Assembly: GCA_046726315.1 (NCBI GenBank)
Contig: JBKPAG010000012.1
Location: forward strand, 21,113-85,112
From: JACVRX01 sp046726315
Lineage (GTDB): Bacteria > Actinomycetota > Actinomycetes > Jiangellales > Jiangellaceae
Direction of reading: 5' to 3'
Length of the DNA: 64,000 nucleotides
The notes under the pieces are model-generated. The model was not told where the DNA came from. It did not search any database and was given only the letters and a program-made list of their open reading frames with translations. This document shows, piece by piece, positions 50,398 to 58,676 of the stretch. The first letter of the stretch is position 1. Each line of letters starts with the position of its first letter. The position numbers and the translations under genes were made by a program.

Positions 50398-52730
50398 TGG
50401 CGCGAGCGGACCAGGCGGGACCCGGCCGGCGCGCGGGTGGCCCGCTGGCCGGCCGGCACGTCTTGCTGACCGGTGCCACCGGCTTTCTGGGCCAGGCCAT
50501 GCTGGAAAAACTGCTCTCGTCGTACCCGCACACCCGGGTCTGCCTGTTGATCCGGTCCCGGGGCAATACGGCCGGCGCCGCCCGGCTGCCCGGCCTGCTC
50601 CGCAAGCCGGTATTCCAACAATGGCGCGACCAGGTCGGCGACGCGGAGGTCGAGCGAGCAGTCGCGCAGCAGGTCAGCGTGGTCGAAGGCGACCTCGACG
50701 CCACATCCGAATCTTCGCCCGGCGATACGGTCGCCCTACCTGCCGATCTCGACGTGGTCATCCATGGCGCGTCGACGGTCTCGTTCGACCCGCCGATCGA
50801 CGAGGCCTTCCGGACCAACGTCGAGGGGGTCGCCGCGCTCTACCAGGCCCTGGACCGCGCTGGGACCGATCCGCACGTCGTCCATATCTCCACGGCTTAC
50901 GTCGCCGGCGTCCGCAAGGGCGTCGTGTCCGAGGCCCCCTTGAACCACGACGTCGACTGGGTCGTGGAGGCTTCCGCAGCGGCGCGGGCCAGGGCCGAGG
51001 TGGAGGCAGCGTCGAGACGGCCGGAAGTCCTGCGGCGGGCCATGTCCGCAGCTCGTGGTGAACATGGCAAGGCCGGACCGCAGCGGGTCGCCCAGGCCGC
51101 GGAGGAGGGCCGCCGGGACTGGGTGACAAAACGGCTGGTCGACTACGGCCGGATGCGGGCCCAGAGCCTGGGCTGGCCGGACGTGTACACGCTCACCAAG
51201 GCGCTTGGCGAGCGGGTAGCCGAGCAGTTGTGGGCCGCCGAGGGGCACCGGCTGTCGATCGTCCGCCCAGCCATCGTCGAGAGTGCGCTGGCGCATCCAT
51301 ATCCGGGCTGGATCGACGGGTACAAGATGGCCGACCCGTTGATCATCGCGTACGGCCGGGGGATCCTGCCGGAGTTCCCGGGGCTGCCCGACAGCGTGCT
51401 CGACCTCATCCCCGTCGACCTCGTGGTCAACGCCATTCTGGCTGTGGCCGCCGCGCCGCCGGAGCCTTCCAGAGCCTCCTACTTCCACGTCAGCTCCGGC
51501 GCACGCAACCCGTTGCCGTTCCGCGCGATGTACGAGCACGTGCACGAGTACTTCCGCCACAACCCGATGCCGGACAGCGAGCGCGGCCACATCCAGGTGC
51601 CTGCTTGGCGGTTCCCCGGAACGAGCCAGGTCCTGCGGATGCTCCGTACCGGCGAGCGCGCCGTCGACTTCGCCGAGCGTAGCTTGCTGCGGATGCCGGC
51701 CTCGGACCGAACGAGGGACTGGATGGGCGCGGTGCATCGCCGTCAGCAGGATCTGGAGGTGCTGCGCAAGTACGCCGATCTCTACCAGTCGTATACGCAG
51801 GCAGAGGTCATTTACGACGACCGGATGACGCACGCCCTGCACGCGGCGTTGCCAGCCCAACGGCGGGACGAACACGGATTCGACGCCGCTAAGATCGACT
51901 GGACGCATTACCTGCAGGGTGTCCACTTCCCCGCCGTGACCGAGCTGATGCGGACGTTCTCGGCCCGGCCACGGTCCCGCGCCGGCTCCGATGCTGTCAT
52001 CCTGCCCGAACGCCACGATGTCGCCGCCGTATTCGACCTCGAAGGAACCGTTGTCGCGTCGAACGCGATCGAGCATTACCTGTGGGCGAAGCTCGCGACT
52101 CTGCCTAGATCGAGGTGGTCGGGCGAGGTGCTGGACCTGATTCGGTCACTCCCCCGCTATCTGCGGGCCGAACGACGCGACCGGGGTGACTTCATCCGCA
52201 CCTTCATGCGCCGGTACGAGGGCGTCGACGAAGCCGAGTTGCGCCGGCTGGTCGACGACGTACTTTCCGAGGCCCTGCTGCAGCGGACGATGCCCGAGGC
52301 CGTCCGTCGCATCAGGCACCATCGCGACGCCGGTCATCGCACGGTGCTCATCACCGGCACGATCGACGTCCTCGTCGAGCCACTCGCGTCGCTGTTCGAC
52401 GAGATCATCGCTGGGCACATGCACAGCCGCGACGGTGTATGGACCGGATACCTCGCTACTCCACCGCTGGTGGACGAGGCCCGAGCCGCCTGGCTGATGC
52501 GCTATGCCGACGAGAACGGCACCGACTTGTCCCGCTCGTACGCCTATGGCGACAGCCACTCCGACCGACCATGGATGGAGCTGGTCGGCAACCCGCAGGC
52601 CGTGAATCCGGACCCGTACCTGTTCCGGCACGCCAAGCGTCGGCACTGGCGGATTCATCGGTGGGGCGAACACACCCAGGGCCCGTTGGAGGCACTCGTC
52701 GACAGCGTCGCGACGGAGCCGGACCGATGA
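50397..52730 (+). CDS. Fatty acyl-CoA reductase fused to HAD-IB phosphatase-like domain
   Basis: This 777-aa two-domain protein has residues ~18-370 as a male-sterility/NAD_binding_4 thioester reductase: HVLLTGATGFLGQAMLEKLL (GxxGxxG at 26-32), HGASTVSFD, NVEGVAALYQA and the catalytic YTLTKALGE (Y-x-x-x-K). A helical linker contains HFPAVTELMR. Residues ~540-777 are a SerB/HAD-IB domain: AVFDLEGTVVASN, VLITGTIDVLVEPLA and GDSHSDRPWMELVG. The HAD motif is DxE rather than the usual DxD. It should reduce acyl-CoA/ACP to aldehyde or alcohol, and the HAD part may remove phosphate or be non-catalytic. It overlaps the genes on both sides. Confidence 0.88.
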   Translation: MARADQAGPGRRAGGPLAGRHVLLTGATGFLGQAMLEKLLSSYPHTRVCLLIRSRGNTAGAARLPGLLRKPVFQQWRDQVGDAEVERAVAQQVSVVEGDLDATSESSPGDTVALPADLDVVIHGASTVSFDPPIDEAFRTNVEGVAALYQALDRAGTDPHVVHISTAYVAGVRKGVVSEAPLNHDVDWVVEASAAARARAEVEAASRRPEVLRRAMSAARGEHGKAGPQRVAQAAEEGRRDWVTKRLVDYGRMRAQSLGWPDVYTLTKALGERVAEQLWAAEGHRLSIVRPAIVESALAHPYPGWIDGYKMADPLIIAYGRGILPEFPGLPDSVLDLIPVDLVVNAILAVAAAPPEPSRASYFHVSSGARNPLPFRAMYEHVHEYFRHNPMPDSERGHIQVPAWRFPGTSQVLRMLRTGERAVDFAERSLLRMPASDRTRDWMGAVHRRQQDLEVLRKYADLYQSYTQAEVIYDDRMTHALHAALPAQRRDEHGFDAAKIDWTHYLQGVHFPAVTELMRTFSARPRSRAGSDAVILPERHDVAAVFDLEGTVVASNAIEHYLWAKLATLPRSRWSGEVLDLIRSLPRYLRAERRDRGDFIRTFMRRYEGVDEAELRRLVDDVLSEALLQRTMPEAVRRIRHHRDAGHRTVLITGTIDVLVEPLASLFDEIIAGHMHSRDGVWTGYLATPPLVDEARAAWLMRYADENGTDLSRSYAYGDSHSDRPWMELVGNPQAVNPDPYLFRHAKRRHWRIHRWGEHTQGPLEALVDSVATEPDR

Positions 52731-53941
52731 TCCTGGCCCTTGAGTACCAACGATCACCGGCTCGGTACCTGGCTGCGCGAGCGGTCACGTCGACCGGAGT
52801 GGGCAGTCGCCTGTCCGGAATGATCGCAGGCAACGTGTCTCCGCTGCGGCTGGTGAACCGGCCCGCACCCGAACTGCCCGGTCCGGGGTGGACCCGGGTC
52901 TCGCCACGGTTGTCCGGTGTCTGCGGCTCCGACCTCGGCCTGCTCTCGGGCCAATCCTCGCCGTACCTGTCTCCGATGACGTCGATGCCGTTCGTGCCTG
53001 GGCACGAGGTCGTGGGCGACACCCTCGACGAACTTCCCGGGCTGCCGAAGGGCACCCGGGTCGTTCTCGACCCCGTCCTGTCGTGCGAGCCGCGCGGTGT
53101 CAAGCAGTGCCACTGGTGTCAGGCCGGGCAGGAAAGCCGCTGCGACCACGTGACGACCGGCGTGCTCTCCGCCGGCCTACAGACCGGCTTCTGCGCGGAC
53201 ACCGGGGGCGGCTGGAGCCGGCAGCTCGTGGCCCATGGATCTCGCCTGCATCCGGTGCCTGACACCTTGCCCGACGAGCGGGCTGTGCTAGTGGAGCCGT
53301 TGGCCTGCGCGATCCATACGGCTCGCCGCGTCGACGTTCCGACCGGCGCATCGGTTGTCGTCATCGGCGCCGGGACGGTCGGCCTGCTGACCCTGCTCGC
53401 CCTACACGAGCTGAGCGCGTCGGTCCGCGTCCATGTCGTCGCGAAGCATCGGCACCAGCAGGAGCGGGCGCTGGCTCTGGGGGCGACAGCCGTCCATCCT
53501 CCAGGACGGGCGGCCCGAGCCTTGCGCCGCGCCACGATCGCGCGCATGCATGTCCCGGAACGCGGCTCTCAATTCCTACTCGGAGGGGTCGACATCGCCT
53601 TCGAGTGCACCGGCAGCGCCGGCGGGCTCGACACCGCGCTGCGGCTGGTGCGCTCGGGGGGAACGGTCGTCGTGTCCGGCATGCCGTCGGGCAGCGTCGA
53701 CCTCACGCCGCTGTGGTACCGCGAGCTTTCCCTCGTCGGTGCCTACGCGTCGGACTCCGGCGGCTCGGACGGTTCCCGTTCCGACTTCGCCGAGGCTGTC
53801 GACCTGGCCGGCGGTGCTCCGCTCGACGACTGGGTCGAGCCCGCCTATCCGCTGGGGCGTTGGCGGGATGCGCTCGGCCATGCCGCCGACGCCGGCCGGC
53901 TGGGCAGTGTCAAGATCGTCTTCGACCCGCGCCGGGACTGA
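52727..53941 (+). CDS. Zinc-dependent medium-chain alcohol dehydrogenase
   Basis: This 404-aa MDR enzyme has the catalytic zinc region SGVCGSDLGLL and PFVPGHEVVG. The structural zinc site has four Cys in VLSCEPRGVKQCHWCQAGQESRC, and the coenzyme loop is GASVVVIGAGTVGLLTL. The ATG overlaps the reductase stop (ATGA). Next to an acyl reductase it probably interconverts the fatty aldehyde/alcohol or oxidises a hydroxylated lipid intermediate. A 30-residue N-terminal extension (ALEYQRSPARYLAARAVTS) and an insertion after the Rossmann fold (RATIARMHVPERGS) are unusual. Confidence 0.9.
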   Translation: MILALEYQRSPARYLAARAVTSTGVGSRLSGMIAGNVSPLRLVNRPAPELPGPGWTRVSPRLSGVCGSDLGLLSGQSSPYLSPMTSMPFVPGHEVVGDTLDELPGLPKGTRVVLDPVLSCEPRGVKQCHWCQAGQESRCDHVTTGVLSAGLQTGFCADTGGGWSRQLVAHGSRLHPVPDTLPDERAVLVEPLACAIHTARRVDVPTGASVVVIGAGTVGLLTLLALHELSASVRVHVVAKHRHQQERALALGATAVHPPGRAARALRRATIARMHVPERGSQFLLGGVDIAFECTGSAGGLDTALRLVRSGGTVVVSGMPSGSVDLTPLWYRELSLVGAYASDSGGSDGSRSDFAEAVDLAGGAPLDDWVEPAYPLGRWRDALGHAADAGRLGSVKIVFDPRRD

Positions 53942-53950
53942 GGTGGACCA

Positions 53951-55528
53951 GTGAGCAGACCAGGATTCGTCCTCGAGGTCGACGAGCGAACGCCGCCGCT
54001 TCTCGTACACCAGGGTGAGGGCTTCCGGCTGGAGCGGCTGCCGCTCGGTACCAACGTCATCTACCCCCCCGACTCGCTGCCTGCGCTTCGCAATGTGGAC
54101 GCCGCGATCGCGCATACGTTGCGAGACCCCGTCGGCATCGAACCGCTGTCCGAGCTGCTGCGCCCCGGTATGCGGCTGACGATCGTGTTCGACGACATCT
54201 CGCTGCCGTTGCCTCCGATGCAGACACCCGACATCAGGCAGCGGATCATCGAGCAGGTCCTGGAACTGGCTGCGGCGAAGGGTGTGGACGACGTCGAGCT
54301 GATCGCGGGGAACTCGCTGCACCGGCGGATGACGCCTGCCGAGCTGCGGCGAATCGTGGGCGACCGGGTCTTCCGGTCGTTCTCCCCTGACCATCTGCGC
54401 AACCACGACGCGGAGGACGCCGCGAACCTGGTCGAGGTCGGGTCGACGTCGCAGGGCGAGGTGGTCGAGCTCAATCGTCGGGCAATGGAGAGCGATCTCG
54501 TCGTCTACGTGAACATCACCTTGACGGCGATGAGCGGCGGGCCCAAGTCGGTCTCCGTCGGCCTGGCGAGCTACCGCAGCCTGCGCCACCACCACAATGT
54601 CCACACGCTGCGGCACTCCCGGTCGTTCAACGACCCGCCGAACTCGGCCATGCACCACTCTTACGAGCGAATGCGGGGAGTGATCGACGACCGGGTCACC
54701 GTGTTCCAGATCGAGGCCACTCTGAACAACGACACGTTCCCGTCCTCGACCGGCTTCCTGAACAAGCGCGAATGGGAATGGAACCTTGCCGACCAGGGCC
54801 GATACCTTGCGGTCAGGCGGGCGAACGAGTTGTTGCCGACGAAGTCGCGCCGCCGGGTGTGGCAGGCCACCGCCGCGCCGTACGGGGTCACCGGCGTCAA
54901 CGCAGGACGACCGGGCGATGTCCACCCGCTGACGATCGCCAATGTGCATCGCCAGCAGCTCACCGAGGTGCCGGGGCAGGCCGACGTGGCGATCTTCGGG
55001 CTGCCGTACATCTGCCCATACAACGTGAACTCGATCATGAACCCGATCCTGGTGATGTCGCTCGGGCTCGGCTATTTCTTCAACCTGTACCGGAACCGGC
55101 CCATCGTGCGGGCCGGCGGCACGGCGATCTTCTACCACCCGGTGCCGGGCGAGTTCCATCCCGTCCACCACCCGAGCTACATCGACTTCTTCGACGAGGT
55201 GCTCACTCAGAGCACCGACCCAGCGGTACTGGAGACGAAGTACGAGGAGCAGTTCGCCACGGATCCCTGGTACGTCCAGCTCTATCGCAAGAGCTTCGCC
55301 TACCACGGAGTGCACCCGTTCTACATGTGGTACTGGGGCGCTCACGCGTTGGAGCACCTGGGCGAGGTGATATTCGTCGGCGGCAATCGCAAGACAACGG
55401 CGCGGATGGGATTCAAGGCCGCATCTACCCTGGCCGACGCTCTGGAGATCGCCTCGCACACTGTCGGCGGCAGCCCGTCGATCAGCTACCTGCACGCTCC
55501 CCCGCTGGTGATGGCGGACGTGCGCTGA
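53951..55528 (+). CDS. LarA-like protein (DUF2088, nickel-pincer racemase family)
   Basis: This 525-aa protein has a LarA-type N-terminal domain. It contains GMRLTIVFDDISLPLPPMQ (the family's D-D-x-T/S-R-P region, here without the Arg), LIAGNSLHRRMTPAELRRIVG (the HRxxT-like motif) and VVYVNITLTAMSGGPKSVSVGL. In the last of these the Lys lies where LarA attaches the nickel-pincer cofactor. The C-terminal half (FYHPVPGEFHPVHHPSYIDFFDEV, HPFYMWYWGAHAL) is longer and more aromatic than in lactate racemases. GTG start with AGGTGG upstream; it shares 1 bp with plsC. Epimerisation or isomerisation of a hydroxy-lipid is a guess. Confidence 0.78.
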   Translation: MSRPGFVLEVDERTPPLLVHQGEGFRLERLPLGTNVIYPPDSLPALRNVDAAIAHTLRDPVGIEPLSELLRPGMRLTIVFDDISLPLPPMQTPDIRQRIIEQVLELAAAKGVDDVELIAGNSLHRRMTPAELRRIVGDRVFRSFSPDHLRNHDAEDAANLVEVGSTSQGEVVELNRRAMESDLVVYVNITLTAMSGGPKSVSVGLASYRSLRHHHNVHTLRHSRSFNDPPNSAMHHSYERMRGVIDDRVTVFQIEATLNNDTFPSSTGFLNKREWEWNLADQGRYLAVRRANELLPTKSRRRVWQATAAPYGVTGVNAGRPGDVHPLTIANVHRQQLTEVPGQADVAIFGLPYICPYNVNSIMNPILVMSLGLGYFFNLYRNRPIVRAGGTAIFYHPVPGEFHPVHHPSYIDFFDEVLTQSTDPAVLETKYEEQFATDPWYVQLYRKSFAYHGVHPFYMWYWGAHALEHLGEVIFVGGNRKTTARMGFKAASTLADALEIASHTVGGSPSISYLHAPPLVMADVR

Positions 55529-56445
55529 TGAAGGTGCGCGAGGAGATTCGGCTGCTGCGCCACGGCCGGGACTGGCGGGGGCGTTCCACCGTGCCGCGGA
55601 CTGCCGACCCCTGGGTGTTGGAGGAGGAGGAGCACGACTTTCCGACCGCCTGGGCCCGTTCCCGGCTCGCCGTGACTGTGCGCAGCGGCCTACGTCGAGG
55701 CCTGTTGAAGCCGGTGACCTGGAGCCAGACCGACCCGGTCATCGAGGGCGTCGAGTACCTGGAGAACCTGCGCCCGCCGGCCGTGTTCGTCGCGAACCAC
55801 TCCAGCCACCTCGATGCGCCGCTGATCGTCTCGTCACTCCCTCGCCGGTTCGCCGACCGGCTCGCCGTGGGTGCCGCGGCGGACTACTTCTTCGACGCCC
55901 GGGTGCGGGCGGCTGCGACGGCGCTGTTCTTCAACGCGTTCCCGGTGGAGCGGCACGGCTCGCGGCGGCTGCGGTCCCTCGCGGTGGAGCTGCTGGACGA
56001 CGGCTGGAACCTGCTGCTCTTCCCTGAGGGCACTCGCTCCGAGGACGGCTGGATGAGCGCGTTCAAGCCGGGCACCGCCCAGCTGTGCGTCTCCAAGGGT
56101 GTGCCGGTGGTGCCGGTGGCCTTGCGCGGCGCGTATGCGGCCATGCCCCGCGGACGCAACTGGCCGGTGCCGGGTCGGCCGCGCATCAGCGTCCGGTACG
56201 GGCGCCCCTTGTATCCGGCGGAGGGCGAGGGGTTCCGCGAGCTGCGGATCCGGATGATGCGCGCCGTCGCCCGTCTGGCAGCCGAGGAGGAGTTGGGCTG
56301 GTACGGCGCCCTGCGGGCCGAAGCCGACGGCTCCCTGCCCCTACCCGGCCAGGCGGCTGCCTCCGGCGGCGCCGAGTGGCGGCGAATCTGGGAGTCCACC
56401 CGCCCGCTCCACCCCCGCCCCCGCCGCCGGGTCTGGACCTGGTGA
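55528..56445 (+). CDS. 1-acylglycerol-3-phosphate acyltransferase-like (PlsC family)
   Basis: This 305-aa lysophospholipid-acyltransferase-fold protein has the catalytic NHSSHLDAP (H-x4-D, residues ~90-95), the substrate-binding LLLFPEGTRSEDGW (~164) and the late PVVPVALRGAYAAMPRG. The ATG shares an A with the stop of the LarA-like gene. It would esterify an acyl chain onto a glycerol-phosphate or another hydroxyl acceptor, plausibly the product of the reductase/dehydrogenase. It is the last gene of the operon. The N-terminal 80 residues are basic and amphipathic, for membrane association. Confidence 0.92.
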   Translation: MKVREEIRLLRHGRDWRGRSTVPRTADPWVLEEEEHDFPTAWARSRLAVTVRSGLRRGLLKPVTWSQTDPVIEGVEYLENLRPPAVFVANHSSHLDAPLIVSSLPRRFADRLAVGAAADYFFDARVRAAATALFFNAFPVERHGSRRLRSLAVELLDDGWNLLLFPEGTRSEDGWMSAFKPGTAQLCVSKGVPVVPVALRGAYAAMPRGRNWPVPGRPRISVRYGRPLYPAEGEGFRELRIRMMRAVARLAAEEELGWYGALRAEADGSLPLPGQAAASGGAEWRRIWESTRPLHPRPRRRVWTW

Positions 56446-56534
56446 CGGCTTCGGAATAACCGTTCAGGGAACCGACGTCTCGTCCAGGCCCCCGAAGTCG
56501 ACCACATGCACGGCCCCTTGTGCCCACGTCATCC

Positions 56535-56577
56535 TTGCAAGCCTCGTTGCCTCTGACTATCCTGATCCGAATATCAG
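56535..56577 (+). promoter_or_regulatory. Promoter and candidate PadR operator
   Basis: TTGCAA (56535-56540), a 17-bp spacer and TATCCT (56558-56563) form a promoter candidate. Overlapping its -10 is the inverted repeat CTGAT-N6-ATCAG (56562-56577), the size and position expected of a PadR autoregulatory operator. The PadR start is 26 bp downstream. Confidence 0.55.
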
Positions 56578-56602
56578 CAAGTGATTAGGACGTGAGGCGC
56601 GA

Positions 56603-57226
56603 ATGACCAAGCGGCGCAAGGTCGGCAACCTGCTGGCGCTTGCCGTGCTGTCCTACCTGACCCAGAAGCCGATGCACCCGTACGAACTGGGTCGGACCCT
56701 GCGTGAACACGGTGATGCGCGCAGCATCAAGTTCAACCACGGCTCGCTGTACATGGTGGTCCACCAGCTGGAAAAGGCCGGCTTCGTCGTCGAGCAAGGG
56801 ACGACGAGGGCCGGAGGCCGTCCGGAACGAACCGTGTACGCCATCACCGACGTCGGCCGGAAGGAACAGCACGACTGGCTGCGCGAGCTGCTCGAAATAC
56901 CGCAACACGAGTACCCCCGATTCGTCGCCGCACTGGCCTTCATCGCGGCGCTCCCACCGGACGACGTCGTCGAACTGCTGGGCCGGCGGCTACGGCGGCT
57001 CGCCACCCAGCGCACCGAGATCCGTGGACTGGTCGGCACCACGCTGGCGGCCGGGGTGCACCCGCTGTTCCTGGTCGAAGAGGACTTCCGGCTCGCGCTG
57101 CTGGACGCCGAGTCGGAGTTCATCGAGCGGTTGATCGAGCAGATCACACATCCGGAAACCGGCTGGGGCCAACAGTGGGCCGAGTTCCATGGACCACCCG
57201 CAACTACGGAAGGACAACAGTCATGA
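56603..57226 (+). CDS. PadR-family transcriptional regulator
   Basis: This 207-aa regulator has the winged helix NLLALAVLSYLTQKPMHPYELGRTL and NHGSLYMVVHQLEKAGFVVEQ, with wing RTVYAITDVGRKE. A C-terminal helical dimerisation domain (Vir_act_alpha_C type) follows. Its stop overlaps the start of the monooxygenase gene (ATGA); such regulators often repress the enzyme that removes their ligand. The upstream inverted repeat overlapping the -10 suggests autorepression. Confidence 0.93.
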   Translation: MTKRRKVGNLLALAVLSYLTQKPMHPYELGRTLREHGDARSIKFNHGSLYMVVHQLEKAGFVVEQGTTRAGGRPERTVYAITDVGRKEQHDWLRELLEIPQHEYPRFVAALAFIAALPPDDVVELLGRRLRRLATQRTEIRGLVGTTLAAGVHPLFLVEEDFRLALLDAESEFIERLIEQITHPETGWGQQWAEFHGPPATTEGQQS

Positions 57227-58440
57227 CTCACGCTCGCACCGCTCTGATCATCGGTGGTGGCGTCGCAGGCCCGGTCGCCGCCATGGCCTTGCAACGGGCT
57301 GGCATCAACGCAGCCGTCTACGAGGCCCACGGCCCTACTGCCGAGGAGGTCGGCTCCTATCTCACCGTCGCCACGAACGGCCTGGACGCGCTCCGGGCGA
57401 TCGACGCGCACGAACCCGTGCTGGCCGCAGGCTTCCCCACGCCCGTCAACGTACTGGTGAGCAGCACCGGAAGGCAGCTTGGCACCGTATCCAACGGCGG
57501 AAGGCGGCCGGATGGGACCGTCAGCCACACCATCAAGCGGGCTCGGCTGTACCGGGCCCTGCACGAGGAGGCGGTCGGCCGCGGCATCCGGGTCGAGTAC
57601 GACAAGCGACTCGTCCAAGCCGCAGCCACACCTGGCGGCGGCGTGACAGCCCAGTTCGAGGATGGCAGCCGTGCAACGGCCGACCTGCTGGTCGGCGCAG
57701 ACGGGGTTCATTCGCAGACCCGCCGGCTCCTCGACCCGACCGCGCCGGCCGGCCGCTATGTCGGGCTGGTCAACTTCGGTGGCTACACGAGTAACCATGT
57801 TGCCGATGCTGAACCGGGCAATTGGTACATGATCTTCGGCAGGCAGGCGTTCTTCGGCTACGTCGTCGATCCTTTTGGTGGAACAGTCTGGTTCGTCAAC
57901 GTCCCGCGCGAGCAGGTCACTGCAGCCGAGCGCACCGCCACCACCGCCGAGCAGTGGCAGCAGCGGCTGCGCGACTTGTTCGCCAAAGACCGCGGACCGG
58001 CGGCCGAGCTCATCGCTGCCGGACGGCTCGAGCTCATCGCAGACAACACCCACGACTTGCCACGGATGCCGACCTGGCACAAGGGGCCGATGGTGATCAT
58101 CGGCGATGCGGCGCACGCTCCCTCACCGAGCTCCGGTCAGGGCGCCTCGATGGCCGCCGAAGACGCCGTGGTGCTGGCCATGTCCTTGCGCGACCTGCCC
58201 GACGTTCCCCGCGCTTTGGACGCCTACGAGCGGCTTCGCCGCAGGCGGGTGGAACGCATCGTCGCTCAAGGGGCCCGGTCCAGCAGCGCCAAGACCGCCG
58301 GGCCTGTCGGCCGGGCACTGCAAGCCGTCATGCTGCCCTTGGTCTTCCGGTACCTGGTAACCGAGAAATCCCAGGCCTGGATCCATCAGCATCACATCGA
58401 ATGGGGGTCGACGATCGCTGCCCAGCACGTGACCACGTGA
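57223..58440 (+). CDS. FAD-dependent monooxygenase (PHBH fold)
   Basis: This 405-aa class A flavoprotein hydroxylase has TALIIGGGVAGPVAAMALQRAG (GxGxxG), the second motif ADLLVGADGVHS and the FAD ribityl-binding MVIIGDAAHAPSPSSGQGASMAAEDA. NAD(P)H-driven hydroxylation of an aromatic or polyketide compound, possibly a drug, is expected. Coupled to PadR by ATGA, which suggests substrate-inducible expression. All FAD motifs are intact. Confidence 0.93.
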   Translation: MTHARTALIIGGGVAGPVAAMALQRAGINAAVYEAHGPTAEEVGSYLTVATNGLDALRAIDAHEPVLAAGFPTPVNVLVSSTGRQLGTVSNGGRRPDGTVSHTIKRARLYRALHEEAVGRGIRVEYDKRLVQAAATPGGGVTAQFEDGSRATADLLVGADGVHSQTRRLLDPTAPAGRYVGLVNFGGYTSNHVADAEPGNWYMIFGRQAFFGYVVDPFGGTVWFVNVPREQVTAAERTATTAEQWQQRLRDLFAKDRGPAAELIAAGRLELIADNTHDLPRMPTWHKGPMVIIGDAAHAPSPSSGQGASMAAEDAVVLAMSLRDLPDVPRALDAYERLRRRRVERIVAQGARSSSAKTAGPVGRALQAVMLPLVFRYLVTEKSQAWIHQHHIEWGSTIAAQHVTT

Positions 58441-58676
58441 TGCCGCACAGTCGAGACGACAAGCTGTGGTTCGAGCCTGCTCGCAGGCGAGATCGGCTCC
58501 TGCTCAGTACGGCGGCGCCGGGTCGTTCCAGTCACCCGCATCCGGTCGGGTGCATAGATCGCAGGCTCCCGCGGAAGCGGCGGCAGCCAGAGCCTGGGCG
58601 AGGTCCCCAAGCGATCAGTTCAGCCGCCACGGCGTGTCACGCGTGTTCACACTTGGGCCTGCACGACGATGCGGGG

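Noticed and set aside
50397..52730. Carboxylic acid reductase or NRPS terminal reductase
   Set aside because: There is no adenylation or phosphopantetheine carrier domain; the reductase is N-terminal and followed by a HAD domain, so a stand-alone acyl-CoA/ACP reductase fits better.
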